DNA of 64,000 nucleotides from Deltaproteobacteria bacterium (GTDB lineage: Bacteria > Myxococcota_A > Polyangia > HGW-17 > SLPX01). The position numbers and the translations under genes are program-made. The DNA is taken from assembly GCA_021162935.1 (NCBI GenBank), contig JAGGXR010000014.1, forward strand, positions 53,884 through 117,883. Reading direction: 5' to 3'. Numbering within the stretch: the first letter of the stretch is position 1; every line of letters begins with the position of its first letter. Below, in pieces: positions 53,161 to 63,106 of this stretch. The notes beneath the pieces were generated by a model, which saw only the letters and a program-made list of their open reading frames with translations, was not told the origin of the DNA and did not search any database.

Positions 53161-54525
53161 TCAGCCAGCAGCGTTCGCCTTGCCTTCTTCGTCATCGTCA
53201 GCCGCCTCATCCGATGAATCAGCGGACTTGGGCCAGTAGGTTTCGAGCAGGTCCTTCTTGATGCCGACTTCGCGTCTGGAGAAGCACTCCGCCATGGTCT
53301 GCCACCCACGGTCCAGGGCGTCGTTCAACGGGGTGTCCACGCGCAGGTCCATGAACCGGGCCTCGAAGAGGTCCGCGTACTTGAGATACCGCTCGTCCGT
53401 CTCGGTTTTTTCGAATCCCATGGAGATCTTCTTCTTAGATTCGAGTGCCTTGGCGTAGAGCCGGATCATGGCGTTCATCACAGCGCCGTGGTCCTCGCGG
53501 GTTACCTTGCCGATCACGAGTTGCTTGAGGCGGCTCAGGGAGCCAAAGGGATGGATGACGCCGTTGTTGAGGTAGTACTGACCTTCGGTGATGTAGCCCG
53601 TGTTGTCTGGGACCGGGTGGGTCACGTCGTTGCCCGGCATGGTGGTTACGGCCAGGATCGTGATGGAGCCCGCTCCTTCGAAGTCCACGGCCTTTTCGTA
53701 TCGGGATGCCAGGTCCGAATAGAGAGAGCCTGGGTACCCCAGGTTCGAAGGGACCTGCTCCATGGCCACGCTGATTTCCTTGAGTGCGTCCGCGAAAGCG
53801 GTCATGTCCGTGAGAAGCACGAGGACGCGTTTGCCCTCGATGCCGAATCGTTCCGCCACGGCGAGCGCCAGGTCTGGCACCAGGAGCCGTTCCACCACCG
53901 GGTCGGCTGCCGTGTGCACGAACATGACGGTTCGATCCATGACACCGCCTTCTTCGAAGCTCTTGCGGAACAGGATGTACTCGTCAAACTTGAGCCCGAT
54001 GCCGCCCAGGATGATGACGTCCGCGTGCGCCTGGAGTCCGACCCGGGCCAGGAGCTCGTTGTACGGCTCACCAGCGCTCGAAAAGATCGGCAACTTCTGG
54101 CTCTCGACCAACGGGTTGAACACGTCGATCATGGGGATGCGGGTCTCGATGAAGTTTTGTGGAATGACCCTCATGACCGGGTTCACCGATGGCCCGGCGA
54201 TTTCCACTTCAGGCGCGTCGTCCATGGGGGGCTTGCCGTCAATGGGCAAACCAGACCCGTTGAAGATCCGACCCAGCATGGCGTCTGCGAAGGGAACCTC
54301 CATGGGATGTCCCAGGAATCGTACCTTCGAGTGGGTGGATAGGCCCTTGGCGCCAGCGAAGACCTGCAGGGAGATCTTGTCGCGGTCGATCCGGATGACC
54401 TGAGCCAAGGAGCTTTCGCCGTTGGTGTTGACGATATGGGCCAGCTCGCCGTAGGCCACGCCAGGGGCGTCCAGTTCGGCGATATCTCCGATGATGTTCG
54501 TGATGCGCGCGTAGGTCTTAAACAC
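53161..54525 (-). CDS. atpB: V-type ATPase subunit B
   Basis: A 454-aa regulatory/nucleotide-binding subunit. [17 protein letters not shown] at the start, [60 protein letters not shown] and [20 protein letters not shown] identify it. As usual for B it lacks the Walker A Lys. The GTG at 54525 overlaps subunit A's stop by 8 nt and has AGGAGG 9 nt upstream, so translation is coupled to A. The acidic C-terminus (about 20 residues, [10 protein letters not shown]) is an extension. Confidence 0.95.
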   Translation of the reverse strand: MFKTYARITNIIGDIAELDAPGVAYGELAHIVNTNGESSLAQVIRIDRDKISLQVFAGAKGLSTHSKVRFLGHPMEVPFADAMLGRIFNGSGLPIDGKPPMDDAPEVEIAGPSVNPVMRVIPQNFIETRIPMIDVFNPLVESQKLPIFSSAGEPYNELLARVGLQAHADVIILGGIGLKFDEYILFRKSFEEGGVMDRTVMFVHTAADPVVERLLVPDLALAVAERFGIEGKRVLVLLTDMTAFADALKEISVAMEQVPSNLGYPGSLYSDLASRYEKAVDFEGAGSITILAVTTMPGNDVTHPVPDNTGYITEGQYYLNNGVIHPFGSLSRLKQLVIGKVTREDHGAVMNAMIRLYAKALESKKKISMGFEKTETDERYLKYADLFEARFMDLRVDTPLNDALDRGWQTMAECFSRREVGIKKDLLETYWPKSADSSDEAADDDEEGKANAAG

Positions 54526-56299
54526 GGCTTGCTCCCTCCTGAAGCATCTTTCGGATTTGTTCTTCGTATTTGCGATAGTCTTCGCTGTCCTCGGCAACGT
54601 AGTTTTTCTGATAGAACGCGTCCTGGAGTTCTGCGAAGAACTGACGGGCCTGCAGCTTCGTTTCGAAGTCGAAGTCCGCCGACATGGCCTCGTAGAGGAG
54701 TTTGAAGTCCCTGACCTGACGCTTCATCGGGGTCGCTGCATCCACGTCGTCGAAGGCGTTCTGCTGCAGGTAAGCCATGTCGAGCATTTCGCCCTTGAGA
54801 TAGGTCACCAGATCGCCGATCGAGATGCCTTCTTCGCCCACGACCGTCATCATCTTCGAGACCTCGGAGGAGCGGCGCAGGGTGCTCGATGCGTGGGTGA
54901 CCATTTCGACCCAGTGGGGATCCAGGTCCCTGTCCAGACTGTCTTTGAGCTGGTCCAGGTACAGTGACCAGGAGTCGAGCGGGTCGATGGCTGGGAAACG
55001 CCGCTGGTCCGACCGGGAGCGCGATAGCCCTAGAAAGGCGCCTACCACCTTCAGGGTCGCCTGGGTCACTGGTTCCTCGAAGTTTCCACCAGCCGGGGAC
55101 ACGGTTCCGATGAGGGTCACGGCGCCGTTGTCGCCGTTTTGGAGTTCCACCAGGCCGGCACGTTCGTAGATGTTCGCCACGCGGCTTTCGAGATAGGCGG
55201 GAAATGCCTCTTCACCCGGAATTTCTTCCAGTCGGCCCGACATTTCGCGCATGGCCTGCGCCCAGCGTGACGTGGAGTCGGCCAACACGAGCACGTCGTA
55301 GCCCATTTGCCGGTAGTACTCGCCGAGGGTCACGCCCGTGTAGATGGAGGCGTCACGGGCCGCCACAGGCATGGACGACGTGTTGCAGATGATGATGGTT
55401 CGCTCCATGAGCTTTCCGCCGGTCTTCGGGTCGTCCATCTCCGGAAATTCGTAAATGAGTTCCACGACCTCGCCAGCACGTTCCCCGCAGGCCACCACGA
55501 TGACGATGTCCACCTGGGCAAATTTGCTCAGGAGGTGCTGGAGCACGGTCTTACCGGCTCCGAACGGTCCGGGGATACAGGCCACGCCGCCTCGCCCCAC
55601 CGGGAACATGGTGTCGATGATCCGGCAGGCGGTGACAAGCTGTTCCTCTGGGTAGAGGCGCTGCTTGTACGCCTTGATGGCCTTCTTGACGGGCCAGGTC
55701 TGATACATGGTCACGTTGATCTTGTGACCCTGGTCGTCGGTCAAGACCGCCACCGTGTCTCGGACCTCGTAGTCGCCTTCGGGCACGACGGACTCCACCG
55801 TGGCGGTGCCGAGCATCCCGAACGGAGCCATGATTCGATGCTTGAAGTGCTGTTCGGGCACCCAACCCAACCACGACCCAGCGCGCACCACCTCTCCTGG
55901 TTTGGCAGTGGGGTGGAAACGCCACTTTTTTTTCAAGGAAATGGCGGGGAGGTATTGCCCCCGTTTCAAGAAGAAGCCGTTCTTGTTGTCCAGCTCCTTG
56001 AGAGGATTCTGAAGTCCATCGTAGATGTTGTTCAGAACTCCGGGGGCCAACTCGACCACGAGCATCTCTCCGGTGAATTCGACCGGCATGCCGACGCGGA
56101 TGCCCCTTGTGTCTTCGAATACCTGCAGGTGGCAGATGCGGTCCTGGACCTTGATCACCTCGGATTTGAGCTTGATCCCTTCCAGATCCACGTAGGCCAC
56201 TTCGTTTTGAAGCACGTCGGCACCCTGGGTCACCTCCACGCTGACCAGGTTGCCGTTGATGCCGACCACCTTCCCAATGGTGTTGCCAGCTTGCGTCAC
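54518..56299 (-). CDS. atpA: V-type ATPase subunit A (catalytic)
   Basis: A 593-aa catalytic subunit. Walker A is [10 protein letters not shown]; the arginine-finger and Mg regions are in [12 protein letters not shown] and [33 protein letters not shown]. The non-homologous region ([19 protein letters not shown]) that separates V/A-type from F-type is present. The GTG at 56299 has GGAGGT 6 nt upstream; an in-frame TTG at 56323 is the alternative. It should hydrolyse or synthesise ATP coupled to ion flow. Confidence 0.96.
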   Translation of the reverse strand: MTQAGNTIGKVVGINGNLVSVEVTQGADVLQNEVAYVDLEGIKLKSEVIKVQDRICHLQVFEDTRGIRVGMPVEFTGEMLVVELAPGVLNNIYDGLQNPLKELDNKNGFFLKRGQYLPAISLKKKWRFHPTAKPGEVVRAGSWLGWVPEQHFKHRIMAPFGMLGTATVESVVPEGDYEVRDTVAVLTDDQGHKINVTMYQTWPVKKAIKAYKQRLYPEEQLVTACRIIDTMFPVGRGGVACIPGPFGAGKTVLQHLLSKFAQVDIVIVVACGERAGEVVELIYEFPEMDDPKTGGKLMERTIIICNTSSMPVAARDASIYTGVTLGEYYRQMGYDVLVLADSTSRWAQAMREMSGRLEEIPGEEAFPAYLESRVANIYERAGLVELQNGDNGAVTLIGTVSPAGGNFEEPVTQATLKVVGAFLGLSRSRSDQRRFPAIDPLDSWSLYLDQLKDSLDRDLDPHWVEMVTHASSTLRRSSEVSKMMTVVGEEGISIGDLVTYLKGEMLDMAYLQQNAFDDVDAATPMKRQVRDFKLLYEAMSADFDFETKLQARQFFAELQDAFYQKNYVAEDSEDYRKYEEQIRKMLQEGASRV

Positions 56300-56344
56300 T
56301 CCGACACCTCCGTCGTTGTCCAACTCCTCTCGACCCGTCAGGGG

Positions 56345-57061
56345 TCAGCCGAGTTGGTTCAGTACTTCCTTCAAATTGGTTTCGTGAGGCGCTGCCCAAC
56401 GGTCCAGGACCAACACTTTGGCCAGATACCGCAGGACTGCGTCCAGAGAGAACGGCCCTTGGGCCCCCATTTCATCGATGGCCGCCAGACGAGCCTGATC
56501 CACGACCCGCTGCTTGGCGAGCGGCGTGGCGGCCTCTTTGACCTGCATCATGAGGTCCTGGATCGCCGGCCCTCCGTGCTGAGGCGCCAGGAGTCGTGGC
56601 TCCGCCTCCCAGCCGAGGTTTGCCGCCCGTTGACGGGCCAGTCCATTGCGGACCTCGGTCTCCCAGATGGCGGATTCCATCAGGAACCGACTGTGGGTCC
56701 TGGCGCCCGTTTCGTAGAGATTTTCGAAATAGTCTCGCCATAAGGCATCGAACGGATAGGGGCCTGAGATGGTCCCAGCTTCCCACTGGACCACGAACTC
56801 TTCCATATAGGGAGGAAGGTCCGTTCGTTCCTGGAGCTGCTGCTTGCTGCGGGGACCTCGTTCGTCAAACCAGTCCTGTTCCTGGAGCAGGGCCTCCATG
56901 TTCTTGCAGTCCAGCATCTGCAGCAGGGTATCTTCGGCCTGGAGCTGTCGCCCATCCAACTCCTGAGTCACGAGGTCGATGGCTTCTTGGAGCGGAATGG
57001 GGGAGGGCTGCGGCTCGTCCGGGAGAGCTGGGAGTAACGTCATGAGCCGTTGATGCTGCAC
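56345..57061 (-). CDS. DUF2764-family protein of the V-ATPase operon
   Basis: A 238-aa soluble protein, in the position and with the look of the DUF2764 family found between subunits E and A in bacterial V-ATPase operons (Chlamydia, Bacteroidetes and spirochaete types). It starts VQHQRLMTLLPALPDEPQP, matching the family's 'xxxLPxL' start, and ends in a helical region. The GTG at 57061 has GGAGG 7 nt upstream; the frame upstream of it is not needed. It may replace subunit C as the connector, as no C or F gene is present. That role is inferred from position. Confidence 0.75.
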   Translation of the reverse strand: MQHQRLMTLLPALPDEPQPSPIPLQEAIDLVTQELDGRQLQAEDTLLQMLDCKNMEALLQEQDWFDERGPRSKQQLQERTDLPPYMEEFVVQWEAGTISGPYPFDALWRDYFENLYETGARTHSRFLMESAIWETEVRNGLARQRAANLGWEAEPRLLAPQHGGPAIQDLMMQVKEAATPLAKQRVVDQARLAAIDEMGAQGPFSLDAVLRYLAKVLVLDRWAAPHETNLKEVLNQLG

Positions 57062-57195
57062 AGTGGAGCCTCCAGCGTTTACTCGATCCGCCTCGATCGG
57101 GAGCGATGTATCATGGTTTGCCTCGATCGCGGGCGATGTCTCATGAAAGAGGACGTCTTTTGAAGAATGACGTCTCCTGGTCAAAAAATAACCCC

Positions 57196-57828
57196 TTACT
57201 TCTTCTTTGCAGAAGCATCGGAGAAGTATTTCCTGAACCGTGGACTCATGAATGATTCGAATATTTGTCGAAATCCTGCGTCAGAGAGGTCCAGGACGAA
57301 GCGCCCGTCCGCTGGCCCAATCTGGAACCCGAAGGAGAGGCTGTCGTCGAACTTGACGGTGACGCCGCTGCCCGCGCGTGCCTTGAGGCGGCTGACCAGG
57401 TAGGCCTCCAGCTCTTTTTGTTTCGCTTCGGGCAGGAGCACCTGGATGCCACCTTCGACGAATTTTTGGGCGGCAAAGGCCTTGATCAGGTCCGCCAGCA
57501 CCTGTTCTAGGAACTTGGGGTTCGCCAGGATCGTTTCCAGGCCCTTGTCGATTTCAGGAAGGGCGAAACTCTTGAGCATGGCCTGACGGAACGCGGACAT
57601 GGCCACCTGAGCCGCGGATTGCAGCTCGGCGTCCATCTGTTCCTTGGTTTTGGCGGCTTCAGCCTTGGCCTTCGCGTTGATTTCCTCGGCCTCTTTGCGT
57701 GCCTCGGCGAGGATCTGATCCGCCTTTTTACGTGCGTCAGCGAGAAGTTCGTCCGCCTTGCTCTTTCCTGCTTGGATTCCCCGGTTCTTCAATTCTTCGA
57801 TGACCGAGTCCAGACCGTGAGCTTCCAT
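57196..57828 (-). CDS. atpE: V-type ATPase subunit E (peripheral stalk)
   Basis: A 210-aa peripheral-stalk subunit: a long N-terminal Ala/Glu/Lys coiled coil (DELLADARKKADQILAEARKEAEEINAKAKAEA) and a globular C-terminal domain (VTVKFDDSLSFGFQIGPADGRFVLDLSD). AGGAGG precedes the ATG. It is the first gene of the operon E-DUF2764-A-B-D-I-K. The promoter must lie in the 155 bp to the divergent permease gene. Confidence 0.93.
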   Translation of the reverse strand: MEAHGLDSVIEELKNRGIQAGKSKADELLADARKKADQILAEARKEAEEINAKAKAEAAKTKEQMDAELQSAAQVAMSAFRQAMLKSFALPEIDKGLETILANPKFLEQVLADLIKAFAAQKFVEGGIQVLLPEAKQKELEAYLVSRLKARAGSGVTVKFDDSLSFGFQIGPADGRFVLDLSDAGFRQIFESFMSPRFRKYFSDASAKKK

Positions 57829-57984
57829 GGGTCCTCCTGATCGTGCGGCGTGCCGATGCGCCGTCGGTCGTCTGTTCGGTTCTGATCGTGCGCTGCGGCA
57901 CCGCGCCGCAAAGGCGTTCGGTGGTGAAGCCGCAGCGTAATTCTACAAACGGCAGCCGATACAGTTAGTCGATACTAAACTAAA
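57829..57984. other. Divergent promoter region of V-ATPase and permease
   Basis: 155 bp. GC-rich on the V-ATPase side with a repeated GATCGTGCG word, then AT-richer toward the permease, with a GTTAGT-CGAT-ACTAAAC imperfect inverted repeat just before the GTG. No clear consensus promoter is seen. Confidence 0.4.
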
Positions 57985-59003
57985 GTGCAAGCAGAAACGT
58001 CCAGGCTCCTTTTTACTGGGAGTCTGCAGCCGTTCCTGCACGGGCTGTATTCCAAGCGGATCGCCTATTTCCTTCCTTTGGGCAATCCCAAGGTACAAAA
58101 TGCCATCATGGAGGCGTTTCGTCTCCTCCAGTGGTATGCCATCCACCACACGCTCGCCTGCGTCGTGCCGGCCATGTTCATTGCCGGCGCCATTTCCACC
58201 TTCCTCTCGCAGGCCTCGGTCATGCGCTATCTCGGGGCGGACGCCAATCGGGTCACCGCGTACGGAGTGGCCTCGGTCGCTGGCATCGTGCTCGCCGTCT
58301 GTTCCTGCAGCGTGCTGCCCATGTTCGCCGGAATCTACGCGATGGGGGCTGGGCTGGGGCCAGCCAGCGCATTTTTGTACTCGGGGCCGGCCATCAACGT
58401 CATGGCTGTCTTTCTGTCCGCTCGCGTGCTCGGATTCGATATCGGCCTGGCTCGGGCGCTCGGCGCCGTGGTGTTTGCCGTGGTCATCGGGTTGCTCATG
58501 GCCGTGATTTTTCGCAGGAGCGAGCAGCAGGGTGTGGCGGCTGCCAAGCTTCCCGACGCGCCGACGAGCGGCAGACCCCTGTGGAAGATGATTCTCTATT
58601 TTCTGAGCATGATTCTCTTCCTGGTCTTCTCCGACTGGTACAACACGAATGACGTCTCTATTGTCCTGAAGGATGGCACCAGGATCAGCGCCAATGTTCG
58701 CTATGATCGCCAAAATTCCATCGATATCCAAAAGTATCAGGCCGACGGCAGTCTTTCGCCCAAGACCATTCGCATCCCAAAATCGAACATCTCCAAGGTG
58801 GTGCCCGTTCCTGGTGTGACCCAAACCATCTATTCCATAAAAAGGGCCCGGCCCTCTCCCTGCTTTTGGCGGGCCCGGCCCTCTCCCTGCCGAGCATCCT
58901 GGTCATCTACAAAATCGTCGGGGGGAAGAAGACCCTCGTTTTTTGTCTGCTCACGGTGGGTATGTCCACCTTCGTGGGTTTCTTGTTTGGAATGCTGAAT
59001 TGA
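57985..59003 (+). CDS. Permease (DUF318/ArsP-like) with a -1 frameshift near its end
   Basis: A membrane permease of the DUF318/ArsP-like type. TM segments include YAIHHTLACVVPAMFIAGAIS, SVAGIVLAVCSCSVLPMFAG (the CSCSVLPMF motif is typical) and GAVVFAVVIGLLMAVIF. The zero frame from the GTG at 57985 ends at 58998 with a nonsensical tail. After the A-run at 58839-58843, a -1 shift gives the expected end: KGPALSLLLAGPALSLPSILVIY and the last helix TLVFCLLTVGMSTFVGFLFG, stopping at 59003. Either a programmed slip, an inactivating mutation or a sequencing error. No Shine-Dalgarno is seen at the GTG. Confidence 0.75.
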
Positions 59004-59323
59004 CAGTCAAGGATTTGAGACGCATCTACGAGGAAAACAGCGTGTGGGATGCGGTCAAGGAGGCCTTGGTGAAGGCCGGCAAGATTCCCAGTCAATCCTT
59101 GGCTGGCACTTCCATGGACATAGAAAAGGAGGCAGTGGCCAACCTTCGGCGCCAGGTGCGGTTCATGGTCGTTCCCGCGATCTATTTCTTGGATATCCAC
59201 GGCCGAGTCGTGACCATGCTCCAAGGTGAGGTCACGGCAAAGCAGGTACGAACGGCCCTTGTGGGCTCATCATCCGGCAAGAGAAGCGCGGGTCGCGCAG
59301 CGAAGACGGCCGGGCAGTCATGA
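59000..59323 (+). CDS. Thioredoxin-fold protein without a CxxC
   Basis: A 107-aa protein. Its TTG at 59000 overlaps the permease stop (TTGA). A GGAA-type Shine-Dalgarno is weak; in-frame starts earlier (from 58943) overlap the permease. The C-terminal half (VRFMVVPAIYFLDIHGRVVTMLQGEVTA) looks like the second half of a thioredoxin fold with its cis-Pro, but no CxxC or even Cys is present. DUF318-type permeases are often paired with thioredoxin-like genes, so a link is plausible. The C-terminal 15 residues are basic. Confidence 0.55.
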   Translation: MTVKDLRRIYEENSVWDAVKEALVKAGKIPSQSLAGTSMDIEKEAVANLRRQVRFMVVPAIYFLDIHGRVVTMLQGEVTAKQVRTALVGSSSGKRSAGRAAKTAGQS

Positions 59324-59372
59324 TCGAAATCATGCCTGCTGTTCCATGATGTGGCGTTTTCGGGCCGCTTGA

Positions 59373-59398
59373 CTTTTTGATTCCGACGGTTCAAAAAG
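59373..59398. terminator. Candidate bidirectional terminator
   Basis: Perfect 8-bp inverted repeat (CTTTTTGA / TCAAAAAG) around a 10-nt loop, 50 bp after the thioredoxin-fold gene. The stem is AT-rich with little GC, so it is a weak candidate. Confidence 0.35.
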
Positions 59399-59597
59399 GG
59401 CCATGTTGCTGCGCGCTGCACGCGGCTCGGCACGTGTCCGGTCAGGACGTGGCGGGTGAGGGGATGGGAGTGTGGGTTGCAGTGGAGACTTTGGTGCCGG
59501 TTCGCAGCCTTTTGTTGGCGTGGACGGGCAGCACGGTTTCTTGTTTTTTCGGAGTATTGGCAATCGGTCACATTGAGACAGTGAGATGAACATGTTT

Positions 59598-59621
59598 GTA
59601 CGGTCCTACCCGGGACCGTGC
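59598..59621 (+). promoter_or_regulatory. 5' leader hairpin upstream of the GILT-like lipoprotein
   Basis: GTACGGTCC and GGACCGTGC pair over 9 bp (one G-T) around the loop TACCCG. It ends about 10 nt before the Shine-Dalgarno AAAGGAGG of the next gene and may affect its mRNA stability or translation. Confidence 0.5.
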
Positions 59622-59638
59622 ACTCGAAAGGAGGAAGT

Positions 59639-61255
59639 ATGAGAACGCTCAAGACTATCGCTCTGGTGGCTGCCACGGCGGGCCTGCTCGTGGCCTGTGG
59701 CAAGTCGTCCGAAAAGAGCACAGGAAGCAGTGGCCCGAACAAGTACGGCAAGGGCGTCAAGGTGGAACTGTACGCGATGGCGCAATGCCCCTTCGGCGTC
59801 CAGGCCGAGCAGGGCATGATCCCAGCGGTCAAGAAGTTGGCCGGCCACGTGGATTTCCACATTGACTACATTGCGACCCCCAAGGGCAACGGCCAGTTCA
59901 AGAGCCTGCATGGCCCTAAGGAAGTTCAGGGCGACATCGCGCAGCTTTGTGCCCGTAAGCTCGACGCGAACAAGTACCTCGACTTTATCATGTGTCAGAA
60001 TGTGAATTCACGCCAGGTCTCCACGAATTGGCAGTCCTGCGCGGCCAAGGCCGGGCTTGACAAGGCGGCCCTGCAGAAGTGCAAGGACGGCCCCGAAGGC
60101 AAGAAACTCCTCGAAGAGTCGGCGGCCAGGGCGGCCAAGCGTCATGCGCGCGGGAGCCCCACCATTTTCATCGCCGGCAAGCGCTACAGCGGCGGCCGGT
60201 CCATGCAGGACTTCATGCGCGGCATCTGCAACGCCATCAAAGGCAGTAAGCCCGCAGCCTGCTCGAACATTCCTGCGCCTGCTATCGTCAATATCACCAT
60301 GCTGAACGACAAGCGCTGCAAGGACCGAGCCTGCAGGCGTGCCAAGGGGATGCTCAATTCGATGAAGCGTCTTTTCCCCGGTGCGGTCATCAAGCAACTC
60401 GACTACAGCACCAAGGAAGGCAAAGACCTCTATGTCAAGGCTCATCTGAAGGTTCTGCCCGCCATCCTCTTCGACAAGACGGTCGAAAAGGGCGGTTCGG
60501 GCTACAATCGAATCCGTCGGTATCTGCTGCCGGCCGGTGAGTACAAGTCCCTGCGGGTCGGCGCGCGCTTCGACCCCAACGCGGAAATCTGCGACAACGG
60601 CAAGGACGACACGGGCAACGGCAAGGTGGACTGTCAGGACCCGACCTGCGTGAAGCAGATCGTGTGCCGCAAGGAGATACCAAAGCGCCTCGATTTGTTC
60701 GTCATGTCCCACTGCCCTTACGGCACCAGGGCCCTCAATGCAAGCAAGGAGGTGGTGGACAACTTCAAGGGCAACATCGACTTCCACATTCATTACATTG
60801 GGAACAAGAAGCCTGACGGCACGTTGACGTCCATGCACGGCCTGACCGAGGTCCAGGAGGACAAGCGGGAACTGTGCGCCATTAAGTACTATCCGAAGAA
60901 CTTTAAGTACATGGACTACATCCTGTGCCGGAACAAGAACATCCGGAGCAAGGACTGGAAGTCCTGTGCAGACCCCAAGAAGGGCTTCGACGCCGCCAAG
61001 ATCGAGAAGTGCTTCAAGGGCGACGAGGGCAAGAAGTTGCTTGCCGACAGCATCGAAGAGAGTCGATCTCTTGGGTTCGGGGCGAGCCCGACCTGGCTGG
61101 CGAACAACAAGTTTAAGTTCAGCGGCGTCAGCGCCGAGGCGGTCCGCCGGAACTTCTGCCAGCACAACAAGGGCACCAAGGGCTGCGACAAAAAGCTGTC
61201 CACCGGGGCGCCCCGTGGTGGTCGTCGTGTCAAGCGCGGTTCCTGCGGCCACTAG
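59639..61255 (+). CDS. Lipoprotein with two GILT-like thioredoxin-fold domains
   Basis: A 538-aa lipoprotein: MRTLKTIALVAATAGLLVAC has a lipobox. Two related domains (about 38-215 and 365-525) each have a hydrophobic strand ending in MAQCPFGVQAE or MSHCPYGTRAL, then a DFHIDYIATP / DFHIHYIGNK strand, LHGPKEVQGDIAQLC / MHGLTEVQEDKRELC (GILT-like HGxxE...C), and a cis-Pro block (ARGSPTIFIAGK / GFGASPTWLANN). The expected CxxC is CPFG or CPYG, so only the first Cys remains. A linker with a small Cys-rich DNGKDDTGNGKVDCQDPTC module lies between. AAAGGAGG precedes the ATG. The protein is likely periplasmic or surface. Confidence 0.83.
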   Translation: MRTLKTIALVAATAGLLVACGKSSEKSTGSSGPNKYGKGVKVELYAMAQCPFGVQAEQGMIPAVKKLAGHVDFHIDYIATPKGNGQFKSLHGPKEVQGDIAQLCARKLDANKYLDFIMCQNVNSRQVSTNWQSCAAKAGLDKAALQKCKDGPEGKKLLEESAARAAKRHARGSPTIFIAGKRYSGGRSMQDFMRGICNAIKGSKPAACSNIPAPAIVNITMLNDKRCKDRACRRAKGMLNSMKRLFPGAVIKQLDYSTKEGKDLYVKAHLKVLPAILFDKTVEKGGSGYNRIRRYLLPAGEYKSLRVGARFDPNAEICDNGKDDTGNGKVDCQDPTCVKQIVCRKEIPKRLDLFVMSHCPYGTRALNASKEVVDNFKGNIDFHIHYIGNKKPDGTLTSMHGLTEVQEDKRELCAIKYYPKNFKYMDYILCRNKNIRSKDWKSCADPKKGFDAAKIEKCFKGDEGKKLLADSIEESRSLGFGASPTWLANNKFKFSGVSAEAVRRNFCQHNKGTKGCDKKLSTGAPRGGRRVKRGSCGH

Positions 61256-61587
61256 GCCGACAGGACGTTCCTGATTCCCTTCGAGTCACGTTCCTTTCGA
61301 TTTGTGAGATTGTGATACTTGGGACGCTTCCATACCCATCCCTGCCGGGATCTTAGCTTCATGAGCGGTTTACCCTTCCGCAGTTCCCACAGCTTGTGAG
61401 GTTGTGATACTGGCACAGTTCAAGGCTTGTGCAGGATTACGGCCAAGATACCTTTGACAGCGGGCAAAACGAGGGGGTAGGCTCACACTCATCCGTGACC
61501 CGGTTTCGACAATAGGGAACCGACGTAGAATAATGAGTTAGAGGCCCCAAGACAGCGCCCCAGCGAAACGATCGGAAGAGGTAGCCA
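61256..61587. other. Intergenic region left of the R-M locus
   Basis: About 330 bp without a supported gene, with the 18-bp direct repeat listed separately. It separates host-type genes from the restriction-modification/RT region and could hold an integration boundary; no tRNA or attachment duplication is visible in the window. Confidence 0.5.
61302..61411. repeat. 18-bp direct repeat, 92 bp apart
   Basis: TTGTGAGATTGTGATACT (61302-61319) and TTGTGAGGTTGTGATACT (61394-61411) differ at one base, in direct orientation. Each itself contains two copies of TTGTGA. They lie between the GILT-like gene and hsdM. Confidence 0.8.

Positions 61588-63102
<1,515 letters not shown>

Positions 63103-63106
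<4 letters not shown>

Larger units (their letters stand above)
59324..59638. other. Intergenic region with two inverted repeats
   Basis: About 315 bp without a supported gene. An AT-rich inverted repeat CTTTTTGA-N10-TCAAAAAG (59373-59398) could end transcription of the permease pair in either direction. A GC-rich hairpin (59598-59621) lies just before the next gene. Small ORFs here are not called. Confidence 0.5.
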
